Assembly (NCBI RefSeq): GCF_013002715.1
Contig: NZ_JABENB010000003.1
Coordinates: 434,001 to 498,000, forward strand
DNA length: 64,000 nt
Reading direction: 5' to 3'
Source: Flexivirga aerilata
Lineage (GTDB): Bacteria; Actinomycetota; Actinomycetes; Actinomycetales; Dermatophilaceae
Position numbers and translations under genes: made by a program. Shown piece by piece: positions 50,725-61,132 of this stretch. The notes beneath the pieces were generated by a model. It saw nothing but the letters and a program-made list of their open reading frames with translations, did no database searches and had not been told where the DNA came from. The first letter of the stretch is position 1. The number at the start of each line of letters is the position of its first letter.

Positions 50725-52203
50725 ATGGATTTGCGAAACATCGGCGCCTCGGGCAACGCACGACTGCTCGCCGACACGCCCACCGACCTGCTGATCGACG
50801 GCGCCTGGATGCCGGCCGAGGGCGGCGCGACCTTCCCGGTGAGCGACCCCGCGACCGGCGAGGAGCTGGCGAGGGTCGCCGACGCCTCCCCCGCCGACGG
50901 GCGCCGCGCCCTGGACGCCGCGGTGGCCGCGCAGCCGGCGTTCGCCGCCACCGCGCCGCGCGATCGCTACGACGTACTGATGGGCGCCTACCAGCTACTG
51001 ATGGAGCGGATCGACGACCTCGCCCTGCTGATGACGCTCGAGATGGGCAAGCCGCTTGCCGAGTCGCGCGGCGAAATCACTTACGCCGCAGAGTTTTTCC
51101 GGCACTTCGCGAGTGAGGCGCTGCGGATCGACGGTGGCTATCAGCAGGCACCGGCCGGCAACGCGCGCTTCCTGATCGCCAAGCAGCCGGTCGGGCCGTG
51201 CCTGCTGATCACCCCGTGGAACTTCCCGATGGCGATGGGCACCCGCAAGATCGGGCCGGCGATCGCCGCCGGCTGCACCAGCGTGGTCAAGCCGGCCCAT
51301 CAGACACCGCTGTCGATGCTCGCGCTGGGCGAGATCCTCCTGGAGGCAGGGCTGCCGGCCGGCGTCGTCAACATCGTGACGTGCACGTCCGCGGGCCAGG
51401 TGATGGAGCCGCTCATCCGCTCGGGCCGGGCTCGCAAGCTGTCCTTCACCGGGTCGACCGCCGTCGGCAAGGTGCTGCTCGAGCAGTGCGCGGACCAGGT
51501 CCTGCGGACCTCGATGGAGCTCGGTGGCAATGCACCGTTCATCGTCTTCGACGATGCCGACCTGGACGAGGCGGTCGCCGGCGCGATGGCGGCGAAGATG
51601 CGCAACATGGGTGAGGCCTGCACCGCGGCGAACCGCATCTACGTGCAGCGGACCGTGGCGGAGGACTTCTCACGCCGCCTCGCCGACGCGATGAGCGCCC
51701 TGCGGGTCGGGCCGGGCGCCGAGGACGGCGTGCAGGTCGGTCCCCTCATCGATGCCGCGGGCCGCGACAAGGTGATCGACCTGGTGGCCGACGCGAAGGA
51801 CCGCGGCGCCCGCGTGCTGACCGGCGGTAGCGCACCCGAGGGCGCCGGATTCTTCTATCCCCCAACGGTTTTGGTCGACGTGCCGGGCGACGCACGGATG
51901 GCGCGTGAGGAGATCTTCGGTCCGGTCGCGTCGATCATCCCGTTCGACACCGAGGACGAGGTGGTGGCCGCGGCCAACGACACGGCATACGGGCTGGTCT
52001 CCTACGTGTTCACCGGCGGCCTGCGACGTGCGCTGCGGGTCGCCGAGGCGCTGGAGTCCGGGATGGTCGGCCTCAACCAGGGCGTGGTGTCCAACCCGGC
52101 CGCACCCTTCGGCGGCATCAAGGAGTCCGGGCTCGGACGCGAGGGCGGTGCGATCGGCATCGAGGAGTTTCTCGAGGTGAAGTACATCGGCATCAGCGTC
52201 TGA
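50725..52203 (+). CDS. Succinate/aspartate-semialdehyde dehydrogenase (ALDH family, DoeC-like candidate)
   Basis: The 492-residue protein has the ALDH motifs TPWNFPMAMGTRKIGPA, FTGSTAVGKVL, catalytic Glu in SMELGGN and catalytic Cys in GEACTAANR. It is closest in pattern to NAD(P)-dependent succinate-semialdehyde dehydrogenases (GabD). In ectoine clusters such an enzyme oxidises aspartate semialdehyde to aspartate. GGGAG is 7 nt before the ATG. It is divergent from the aminotransferase and shares operator 1. Confidence 0.92.
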   Translation: MDLRNIGASGNARLLADTPTDLLIDGAWMPAEGGATFPVSDPATGEELARVADASPADGRRALDAAVAAQPAFAATAPRDRYDVLMGAYQLLMERIDDLALLMTLEMGKPLAESRGEITYAAEFFRHFASEALRIDGGYQQAPAGNARFLIAKQPVGPCLLITPWNFPMAMGTRKIGPAIAAGCTSVVKPAHQTPLSMLALGEILLEAGLPAGVVNIVTCTSAGQVMEPLIRSGRARKLSFTGSTAVGKVLLEQCADQVLRTSMELGGNAPFIVFDDADLDEAVAGAMAAKMRNMGEACTAANRIYVQRTVAEDFSRRLADAMSALRVGPGAEDGVQVGPLIDAAGRDKVIDLVADAKDRGARVLTGGSAPEGAGFFYPPTVLVDVPGDARMAREEIFGPVASIIPFDTEDEVVAAANDTAYGLVSYVFTGGLRRALRVAEALESGMVGLNQGVVSNPAAPFGGIKESGLGREGGAIGIEEFLEVKYIGISV

Positions 52204-52228
52204 GCGAGCCGCTGGATGCCGGGTCGCG

Positions 52229-52900
52229 CTACCGGGCCGTCAGGCGCTCGACCGCGTCGGCCATGTGCAGCTGAAGGAGCCGGTCGGTCTCAGCCGGATC
52301 ACCGTCGATGAACGACTGTGCGATTGCTCGGTGTTCGGCCACCCGCACCTCGTCGCCCTCGTAGGTCGGATCGAGCGCGTGGATGCCCATCCGGGTCTCG
52401 GTGAGCAGCGTCCGGTGCATCCGCGACAGCCGAGGGCTGCCGGCGAGACGGACCAGCAGGTCGTGGAACTCGATGTCGGCGGCACCGACACCGGTCGGGT
52501 CGTCGGCCTCGGCGGTCGCGCTCATGGCGTCGGTGATCTCCATCAGCGCCGCGCCCGCCTCCTGGGCGTCACCGCGGTGGATCTGCTCCGCGGCCGCCCG
52601 CTCGACGGCCTGCCGGGCGACATACATGTCACGCACCCGCTCCGGCGTCATCTCGATCACGAACAGACCCCGGTTGCGGATCGACAGCAGCAGTCCCTCC
52701 TGGGTGAGGCGCTGCAACCCCTCGCGAAGCGGGCCGCGGCTGACCCCGAGCTGCCGCGCCAGGTCGGCCTCGCCGAGCTGGCTGCCGGGCGGCAGGTCGC
52801 CGCGCTCGATCGCGTCGCGCACCCGGTCGGCGACCATCGCCGCGGTCGACTGGCGAAACACCGGCTCGAGTGGGCGTCTTTCGGCCTCCGCGCTGGTCAT
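52229..52900 (-). CDS. GntR-family regulator with FCD ligand domain
   Basis: The 223-residue protein has an N-terminal winged helix (about 15-80; LARQLGVSRGPLREGLQRL) and an all-helical FCD domain (about 85-215) with metal-ligand-like D/H residues in EFHDLLV and EHRAIAQ. FCD regulators sense small organic acids. It is the last gene of the M24-aminotransferase-M20 operon, 24 nt after M20. The two matching palindromes at 50685 and 56632 are its most likely sites; ectoine clusters elsewhere usually use a MocR regulator (EnuR). Confidence 0.92.
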   Translation of the reverse strand: MTSAEAERRPLEPVFRQSTAAMVADRVRDAIERGDLPPGSQLGEADLARQLGVSRGPLREGLQRLTQEGLLLSIRNRGLFVIEMTPERVRDMYVARQAVERAAAEQIHRGDAQEAGAALMEITDAMSATAEADDPTGVGAADIEFHDLLVRLAGSPRLSRMHRTLLTETRMGIHALDPTYEGDEVRVAEHRAIAQSFIDGDPAETDRLLQLHMADAVERLTAR

Positions 52901-52924
52901 CTCCCTGCTCTCCTCATCCTCCGG

Positions 52925-54187
52925 TCAGCACATTACTGGCTCGTATGGCGCAGGCCCGCGCCCCACCACGCCGCCGAGCAGGCGGATCGCGACTCGCACG
53001 TAGGTGCGCGCGGCCACGAGCAGCTCCCCGATCGGCACCGACTCGTCCGGCCGATGGGCCTGGTCGTTGACCGATCCGGGTCCGAGCACCACAGTGGGCA
53101 CGCCGAGGTCGCGGCTGACGAAGCCGCCGTCGCACGCGGCGGTCCAGCCACCCGGCGGCCGGCCGGGCCCACCGGATCGCGCGAGCGACTCGTCCACGAC
53201 CGTCACGAACCGGTCGTCCGCCGAGGTCTCGAAGCCGGGCATGCTCATCGGCAGCTGCACCTGCACCGTGAGGTCGTCCCGCTCCAGCCCCAGTCGCTCG
53301 ATGCGGGCCACGACCTGCGCGAGCACGGCCTGCGGGTCCTCACCGGGCAGCAGTCGCCGGTCGGCCTGGACCCGGCAGGCGGCGGGGACGATCGCGGTGC
53401 CCTGTCCCCCGCTCACGATGCCGACGCTCCAGGTCGCCGGGCCCGCGAGCGGGTGTGGCGTTGCTGCGAGTTCGTCGTTCCACGCCCGCAGCGATTCGAT
53501 GACCCGGGCTGCCCCGTAGATGGCGTTCCGCCCGTCCGAGGGCCGGCCGGCGTGCGCCGCCCGGCCGTGCACGGTGATGTCGAGGTAGCAGTCGCCGCGG
53601 GCCGCGACGATCGTCTGCAGATCGGTGGGCTCGGCGGTGATGCACCCGAGGTAGGCAGGGTGCGCTCCAGCCGCCATGAACCTGCGGATGCCGAGGCCGC
53701 CCTCCTCCTCGTCGACGGTCGCCGCCAGCTCGACCCGGCCGGTCAGGGCGGTGCCGGTCTCTCGCGCGCCGCGCTGGACCGCGTCCATCGCGACGACGCA
53801 CGCGGCGAGACCGCCGAGCATGTCGCTGGTACCGCGGCCGAGGATGCGCCCGTCCCGCACGTCGCCGCCGAACGGATCGACCGACCAGCCGTCGCCGACC
53901 GGCACGACGTCGGTGTGCCCCAGCAGCAACAGCCGCGCCCCGTCGCCACCGTCGGTCGTGGCCAGGACGTTGTCCCGCCCGGGCGCCGCCGGGTCGGTGC
54001 GCACCGACAGGCCCCGGTCCCGGCAGGCGGCGACGAGCGCGGCGACCCTGGCCTCCTCCTCGCCCGGCGGGTTCTGTCCGCGACAACGCACCAGGGTCTG
54101 GGTCAGTGCGACCAGGTCCGCCTCGTCGACCAGCGACAACGCGGTCCGGGTCAACTGCGAAACCTCTTCTGCTGCAACGTCACTCAT
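52925..54187 (-). CDS. M20-family deacylase (ArgE/DapE-like; candidate N-acetyl-diaminobutyrate deacetylase)
   Basis: The 420-residue metallo-amidohydrolase has the first metal motif LLLLGHTDVVPVGDGW, RGTSDMLGG, the catalytic VDEEEGGLG, and a dimerisation domain with RAAHAGRPSDGRNAI. ArgE-type enzymes deacetylate N-acetyl-ornithine, one carbon longer than N-acetyl-diaminobutyrate, the product of ectoine hydrolase. The ATG at 54187 overlaps the aminotransferase stop by 4 nt; the longer frame upstream is a shadow. Confidence 0.87.
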   Translation of the reverse strand: MSDVAAEEVSQLTRTALSLVDEADLVALTQTLVRCRGQNPPGEEEARVAALVAACRDRGLSVRTDPAAPGRDNVLATTDGGDGARLLLLGHTDVVPVGDGWSVDPFGGDVRDGRILGRGTSDMLGGLAACVVAMDAVQRGARETGTALTGRVELAATVDEEEGGLGIRRFMAAGAHPAYLGCITAEPTDLQTIVAARGDCYLDITVHGRAAHAGRPSDGRNAIYGAARVIESLRAWNDELAATPHPLAGPATWSVGIVSGGQGTAIVPAACRVQADRRLLPGEDPQAVLAQVVARIERLGLERDDLTVQVQLPMSMPGFETSADDRFVTVVDESLARSGGPGRPPGGWTAACDGGFVSRDLGVPTVVLGPGSVNDQAHRPDESVPIGELLVAARTYVRVAIRLLGGVVGRGPAPYEPVMC

Positions 54188-55383
54188 CGCCGCGAGCCCA
54201 TCCGGTCGACGGCTCTGCGCAGCCGGGCGATGCCCTCGCGGATGCGGTCGGGCGTGCTGGACGCGAAGCACAGCCGGAGCGCATTGGGGAAGCGCTTGCT
54301 CGGCGAGAACGCATTGCCCGGGATGAAGGCGACGCCCTCGGCCAGGGCGATCTCGAAGAGCGCCTCGGTGTCGACCTCGCCGCCGAAGGTCACCCAGAGG
54401 AAGAAGCCGCCCTCGGGGTCGGTCCAGCGCGCCATACCGTCGAAGTGCTCGGTGAGGGCGTCCTGCATCGCCCGCTTGCGCGCGCCGTACGCCGTCCGCT
54501 GCGCGATCAGGTGCTCGCCCAGGTGGCCGCCGGCGAGGAAGCCGCCGACCAGGCGCTGCATCGGCAGGTTGGTGCAGGTGTCCATGGCCTGCTTGGCGTT
54601 GATCAGCAGGTGCTGCAGCGCCGGATCGGCGTCGACCCAGCCGACGCGCAGGCCGGGCGCGATGATCTTGGAGAAGGTGCGCACCGCGAACACCAACGGG
54701 TCGCCGTCCGCGAGCGTCAGCAGCGACGGGATGTCCGTGCCGGCGAAGCGGAGCATGCCGTAGGGGTCGTCGTCGATCAGGACGCTCCCCCATCGGCGGC
54801 TCAGCTCCAGCAGCCGCTCCCGGCGCTCCCGCGACAGGGAAGCACCGGACGGGTTCTGAAAGGTCGAGATCGCATAGATCGCCTTCGGCGTGCGCCCCGC
54901 CTGCTCGACGAGCTCGGCGAGCCGGTCGACCTGCAACCCGTCCTCGTCCACCGGCGCCTCGAGCAACTCGGCCTGATAGGACAGTGCGGTCGCGGATCCG
55001 TTGGTGTACGTGGGTGATTCGACGATGACGAGGTCGCCGGGGTCGACGAAGAGTTTGAACGCGAGGTCGAGTCCCTGCATGCCGCCGGCGGTGATCGTCA
55101 GCCGTTCCGGGGTGGTGGGTTCGCCCGTCTCGGCGAGCGCACCGAGCAGTGCTTCGCGCAGCATCGGGTCGCCTTCCGTGGCGGCGTAGTCGAACGCGTC
55201 CGGCCGGCCGAGCTGATCGTCGGCGATGCCGTGCAGGATGCCGGCCGGGATCGCCTCGGGCGCAGGGCTGCCCATCGCGAAGCGCACGATGTCGTGCCGC
55301 TGCTGGGCCAGCAGGGACGTGCTCGAGTCGATGACCGAGCCGACCAGGTCGGTGGTGCGGGTTGCCAGGGGCAGCGTGCTCAT
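54184..55383 (-). CDS. Fold-type I aminotransferase resembling the MocR effector domain (no DNA-binding domain)
   Basis: The 399-residue PLP enzyme has TAGGMQGLDLAFKLFVDPGD, YAISTFQNPSGASLSRERR, and PLP lysine in FAVRTFSKIIAPGLRVGW. It resembles 2-aminoadipate/multi-substrate aminotransferases and the C-terminal half of MocR regulators. It has no N-terminal winged helix, so it should be an enzyme. ATG 55383 is 1 nt past the M24 stop. A role in transaminating a diamino or hydroxy intermediate is inferred. Confidence 0.85.
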   Translation of the reverse strand: MSTLPLATRTTDLVGSVIDSSTSLLAQQRHDIVRFAMGSPAPEAIPAGILHGIADDQLGRPDAFDYAATEGDPMLREALLGALAETGEPTTPERLTITAGGMQGLDLAFKLFVDPGDLVIVESPTYTNGSATALSYQAELLEAPVDEDGLQVDRLAELVEQAGRTPKAIYAISTFQNPSGASLSRERRERLLELSRRWGSVLIDDDPYGMLRFAGTDIPSLLTLADGDPLVFAVRTFSKIIAPGLRVGWVDADPALQHLLINAKQAMDTCTNLPMQRLVGGFLAGGHLGEHLIAQRTAYGARKRAMQDALTEHFDGMARWTDPEGGFFLWVTFGGEVDTEALFEIALAEGVAFIPGNAFSPSKRFPNALRLCFASSTPDRIREGIARLRRAVDRMGSRR

Positions 55384-55384
55384 G

Positions 55385-56623
55385 TCACTCCTTCGCCGTC
55401 AGGCCGCGGGGCACATCGGTCAGCAGGTCGGGACCGTCCGGTCCCACCAGCAGCGACTCCGAGGTCTCATAACCCCAGCCATCCATCCACATGCCGAGGA
55501 TGATGTGGAAGGCCATGTCCTGCTCGATCTCCGTCTCGTCCTCGGCCCGCACGCTCATCGTGCGCTCACCCCAGTCGGGCGGGTAGCCGATGCCGATCGA
55601 GTAGCCGATGCGCGACTCCTTGGAGAGCCCGTACTTCCCGATGGTGTCGGTGAAGGCCCGGTGTACGTCGCAGGTGCGCATGCCGGGACGCAGCTGCTCG
55701 AGCAGCGCGACCATCCCCTCGTTGGTCGCCTCCGCACAGTCGACGAGCTGCCGCGGCGCCTTGCCGAGTACGACGGTGCGCGCGAGCGGCGCGTGGTAGC
55801 GGTGGTAGACGCCGGCGAGTTCGATGGTGGTCGCCTCGCCGCGCTGCAGCTCCAGATCGCTCCAGGTCAGGTGTGGTGTGCCCGCGGTCTCCCCGGTCGG
55901 CAGCATCGGCACGATCGCCGGGTAGTCGCCGCCGAGCTTGCGGGCGCCGAGCGCCTGGGCGTGCTGGATCTCGGCGACCACGTCGCACTGCCGGCGCCCG
56001 GGTTCGAGCTCGCGCAGTGCGGTCTCCATCACGCACTGCGCGATTTCCCCTGCCTTGTGGAGCTTTTCGCGCTCCAGCGCCGACTTGCGCACCCGCACCC
56101 AGTTGACGAGTTCGTTGCTGTCGACGAGGGCCGATCGCTTCAGCCCGGACTGCAGCGCGAGGTAGCTGCGCACCGAGAAGAAGTGGGCGTCGAGCTCCGC
56201 CGCGACATACTCCTCGGGGTCGTCGACGAGCACGCCGAGCTCGAGCGCCCGGTCGACGACCCAGTCGAACGGGTGCACGTCGGAGCGGTTGACCAGGTGG
56301 TCGGGGTAGCCGTGGATCCGGTCCCGCGGGAGGAACGCCGTGTAGTGCGCGCCGGCGGCGTCCATGGTGCGCGTGAACAGGTGGCAGTCGCCCTCGGCCG
56401 GGACGATCAGGCACTGCGGCATGTAGAACGACCAGGCGTTGTAGCCGGTCAGGTAGTAGAGGTTGGCCGGGTCGGCCACGACCAGGCTGCTGAGGGATCG
56501 CTGCGCCATGCGGTCCTGCACGGCGCGCAGCCGGGTGCGGTATTCCTGCTCGGGGAACGGCCGGGAACGCAAGGTGCCGGATGCGGCGGCGGGGGACGTC
56601 TGGCTCACCCGATCATGGTGCAT
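55385..56623 (-). CDS. doeA: M24-family hydrolase lacking metal ligands (ectoine hydrolase DoeA/EutD-like)
   Basis: The 412-residue protein has a creatinase-like N-domain (DPANLYYLTGYNAWSFYMPQ) and a pita-bread C-domain. At the usual M24 metal positions it reads IELAGVYHRYHAPLART, where the paired aspartates of metal enzymes are replaced, as in creatinase. Ectoine hydrolases belong to this branch and open the ectoine ring to N-acetyl-diaminobutyrate. Start is uncertain: ATG 56623 or GTG 56608; a longer frame would run into the operator. The gene leads the minus-strand operon from operator 2. Confidence 0.75.
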   Translation of the reverse strand: MHHDRVSQTSPAAASGTLRSRPFPEQEYRTRLRAVQDRMAQRSLSSLVVADPANLYYLTGYNAWSFYMPQCLIVPAEGDCHLFTRTMDAAGAHYTAFLPRDRIHGYPDHLVNRSDVHPFDWVVDRALELGVLVDDPEEYVAAELDAHFFSVRSYLALQSGLKRSALVDSNELVNWVRVRKSALEREKLHKAGEIAQCVMETALRELEPGRRQCDVVAEIQHAQALGARKLGGDYPAIVPMLPTGETAGTPHLTWSDLELQRGEATTIELAGVYHRYHAPLARTVVLGKAPRQLVDCAEATNEGMVALLEQLRPGMRTCDVHRAFTDTIGKYGLSKESRIGYSIGIGYPPDWGERTMSVRAEDETEIEQDMAFHIILGMWMDGWGYETSESLLVGPDGPDLLTDVPRGLTAKE

Positions 56624-56631
56624 CTCGAAAT

Positions 56632-56645
56632 GATTGTTGACAATC
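56632..56645. promoter_or_regulatory. Palindromic operator 2 (predicted GntR site)
   Basis: GATTGTTGACAATC differs from operator 1 at one base. It lies between the divergent M24 and D-2-hydroxyacid dehydrogenase genes, 9 nt before the M24 ATG and 27 nt before the GTG at 56673. Confidence 0.7.
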
Positions 56646-56672
56646 TTCACGCGCTCCCTCTTGAGTGAGCAG

Positions 56673-57650
56673 GTGACTTCGCCACCCACGATCCTGGTGC
56701 TGACCACTCCTGACCTCGGCGTGCCGGCCGAGCTGGGGACGCTGGGGCCCCGCACGACGATCCGGGCGACCGACGCGGCGGGCCTCGCCGATGCGATCGC
56801 GGGCGTCGACGCGCTGCTGCTCTGGGACTTCTTCTCCCCCGCGGTCGCATCGGCCTGGCAGCGTGCCGATCGGCTGCGATGGATCCACGTCGCGGCCGCC
56901 GGGGTCGACCGCCTGCTCTTCCCGCAGTTGCAGGAGTCGGACGTGGTGGTGACCAACGCGCACGGGGTCTTCGACCGGCACATCGCCGAGTTCGTGCTCG
57001 CCTCACTGCTGGCGCACACCAAGCTGCTGCACGAGAGCCGGCAGCTCCAGCAGGAGCACGTATGGCGGCACCGCGAGCCGCTCCCCCTGCACGGCACCCG
57101 GGCGCTGGTGGTCGGCACGGGTGGCATCGGCCGCGGCATCGCCCGGCTGCTCGGTGCCGTCGGCGTCGAGGTGACCGGTGCCGGGCGAACCGCTCGCACC
57201 GGAGACGGCGACTTCCGGACGATCCTGCCGAGTGACCAATTGCCCTCGTATGTCGGCGAATTCGACCACATCGTCAACGTCACTCCACTCACGCCGCAGA
57301 CGCGCGGACTGTTCGATCGGCAGGTGTTCGACGCGATGCGGCCCACGGCATACTTCGTCAACGTCGGGCGCGGGGCGAGCGTGGTCGAGGCCGACCTGGT
57401 CGACGCGTTGCGCGCCGGCTCACTCGCGGGAGCAGCGCTGGACGTCTTCGAGCAGGAGCCGCTGCCCGCCGACTCGCCCCTCTGGGACGCGCCCGGAGTC
57501 GCGATCTCGCCCCACCTGTCCGGTGACGTGGTCGGCTGGCGGGCGCAGCTCGCCGCCCAGTTCGTGAGGCTGGCCGACCGTTTTCTGGACGGCGACGATC
57601 TCCCCGACCCGGTCGACAAGCGGCTCGGCTTCGTGGTGCCGACGAGGTGA
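56673..57650 (+). CDS. D-2-hydroxyacid dehydrogenase
   Basis: The 325-residue enzyme has the NAD site VVGTGGIGRGIARLL, the catalytic Arg in NVGRGASVVE, the Glu region DVFEQEPLP, and His in ISPHLSGD. It belongs to the broad GyaR/SerA-like family, so the substrate is open. The GTG at 56673 is preferred because the earlier TTG at 56634 lies inside the operator. The EutB-like gene follows 4 nt later, so the two act together; a reductase role in hydroxyectoine use is a hypothesis. Confidence 0.88.
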   Translation: MTSPPTILVLTTPDLGVPAELGTLGPRTTIRATDAAGLADAIAGVDALLLWDFFSPAVASAWQRADRLRWIHVAAAGVDRLLFPQLQESDVVVTNAHGVFDRHIAEFVLASLLAHTKLLHESRQLQQEHVWRHREPLPLHGTRALVVGTGGIGRGIARLLGAVGVEVTGAGRTARTGDGDFRTILPSDQLPSYVGEFDHIVNVTPLTPQTRGLFDRQVFDAMRPTAYFVNVGRGASVVEADLVDALRAGSLAGAALDVFEQEPLPADSPLWDAPGVAISPHLSGDVVGWRAQLAAQFVRLADRFLDGDDLPDPVDKRLGFVVPTR

Positions 57651-57654
57651 CCCC

Positions 57655-58635
57655 GTGACCGACGCCGACCTGCCCGGTCTGCCCGACCTCCTCGACCTGC
57701 CCGACCTCGCCGCGATCCGGCGAGCGGCCGGCCGGATCCGCGGCGACGTGCGCCGCACCAGCCTAATGACGAGCGCGCAGCTGTCCGACCGCACCGGTGC
57801 CGACGTGCGGCTGAAGCTGGAGATCGAACAACCGACCGGCAGCTTCAAGGTGCGTGGTGCGGCCAACGCGATCCGCGCCGCGACGGAGCGCCGCCCGGTG
57901 CCCGGACTCACGACCGCGTCCACCGGCAACCACGCTCGGGCGGTCTCCTACGTGGGGGCGCGCCTCGGGCTACCCGTCACCGCATTTCTCGCCGCCGGCG
58001 TCCCGGCCGACCGGGTGCGCGCGCTCGAGCAACTGGGCGCGACCGTCGACCGCTCCACCGCCGACCAGACCGCGGCGATCGACGCCGCGGCGACACTGGC
58101 CGCAGAGCGGGGCTATGAGTTCGTGCCGCCGTTCGACCACCCCGACGTCATCGGCGGCCAGGGCACGATCGGACTCGAGCTGTGCGAGGACCTGCCCGAC
58201 CTCGACGTCGTGCTGGTGCCGGTGTCCGGCGGCGGCCTGATCGCCGGCATCGGCTTGGCAGTCACAGCGATTGCGCCGCGGGTGCGGGTGGTCGGCGTGT
58301 GCGCCGAGCGCGCCGACGCCATGCGCCGTTCGCTCGCCGCGGGCCACCCGGTGCCGGTGCCGGAGGTCGACACCGTCGCGACCTCGCTGCTCGGTGACCT
58401 CGGCCCGGACAACCGCTACACGTTCCGAGCAGCGCAGACGGTCATCGACGACCTGGTCACGGTCGACGACGATCAGCTCCGCGCCGCGATGGGACGCCTG
58501 CACGCCGAGGACGGCCTCGTCGTGGAGGGCGCCGCGGCGGCAACGGCGGCCGCACTGTGGGCGGCGGGTGACCGGTGGCGAGGACGGCAGGTCGCCGCGC
58601 TCGTCACCGGCAACGCGGTGGCTCAGCGGCCCTGA
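57655..58635 (+). CDS. eutB: PLP-dependent threonine/serine dehydratase-like protein (EutB-like)
   Basis: The 326-residue fold-type II PLP enzyme has the Schiff-base lysine K65 in PTGSFKVRGAANAI, TASTGNHARAVSYVG, and the phosphate loop VSGGGLIAGIG. It lacks the C-terminal ACT domain of biosynthetic IlvA. The hydroxyectoine dehydratase EutB is of this family and is usually paired with EutC, which is absent here. It ends 13 nt inside the convergent DUF3817 gene. Confidence 0.72.
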   Translation: MTDADLPGLPDLLDLPDLAAIRRAAGRIRGDVRRTSLMTSAQLSDRTGADVRLKLEIEQPTGSFKVRGAANAIRAATERRPVPGLTTASTGNHARAVSYVGARLGLPVTAFLAAGVPADRVRALEQLGATVDRSTADQTAAIDAAATLAAERGYEFVPPFDHPDVIGGQGTIGLELCEDLPDLDVVLVPVSGGGLIAGIGLAVTAIAPRVRVVGVCAERADAMRRSLAAGHPVPVPEVDTVATSLLGDLGPDNRYTFRAAQTVIDDLVTVDDDQLRAAMGRLHAEDGLVVEGAAAATAAALWAAGDRWRGRQVAALVTGNAVAQRP

Positions 58636-58979
58636 CGGCCGGCGAGCAGGCCCTTGCGCTCGGCGCGGCGCTCGAACCAGATCGTCATCAGCGGCGGGAT
58701 GCTGCTGACCAGCCCGAGCAGCGACTCCTTGCCGGGCCACTTGTGGCTCACGGAGACCCAGATGAGGCTCAGCACGTAGAGGATGAAGATCGTGCCGTGG
58801 ATCGGCCCGAAGATGCGCACGCCGAGGTCGCCGGACTGCACGATCCACTTGAAGAACATGCCGATCAGCAGACCGATCCAGGACACCGCCTCGGCGAACG
58901 CGGTGATCTTGAAGGCCAGTGCGGCCTTGCCGGCGGCGGCGCGCGGGCGCGTGTCGTGGTCGTCAGCGGTTGCGGTCAT
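58623..58979 (-). CDS. DUF3817 membrane protein
   Basis: A 118-residue protein with three hydrophobic segments (FAEAVSWIGLLIGMFFKWI; HGTIFILYVLSLIWVSV; LLGLVSSIPPLMTIWF) and the family motif GPIHGTIF. DUF3817 proteins are small actinobacterial membrane proteins of unknown role. A TAGGAT -10 box ends 6 nt before the ATG, suggesting a leaderless mRNA. Its 3' end overlaps the EutB-like gene on the other strand. Confidence 0.88.
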   Translation of the reverse strand: MTATADDHDTRPRAAAGKAALAFKITAFAEAVSWIGLLIGMFFKWIVQSGDLGVRIFGPIHGTIFILYVLSLIWVSVSHKWPGKESLLGLVSSIPPLMTIWFERRAERKGLLAGRQGR

Positions 58980-58985
58980 GCCGAC

Positions 58986-58991
58986 ATCCTA
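58986..58991 (-). promoter_or_regulatory. -10 box of the DUF3817 gene (leaderless)
   Basis: TAGGAT on the minus strand ends 6 nt before the ATG at 58979. The uvrB stop is only 17 nt further upstream. Confidence 0.5.
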
Positions 58992-59008
58992 CGTGGCGTA
59001 GTAGATCG

Positions 59009-61126
<2,118 letters not shown>

Positions 61127-61132
61127 AGCGTC

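Noticed and set aside
54184-55383. MocR/EnuR-type transcription factor
   Set aside because: No N-terminal winged helix is present; the protein begins directly with the aminotransferase domain.
56634-56672. TTG start for the D-2-hydroxyacid dehydrogenase at 56634
   Set aside because: It lies inside the predicted operator and adds 13 non-conserved residues; GTG 56673 fits the family start.
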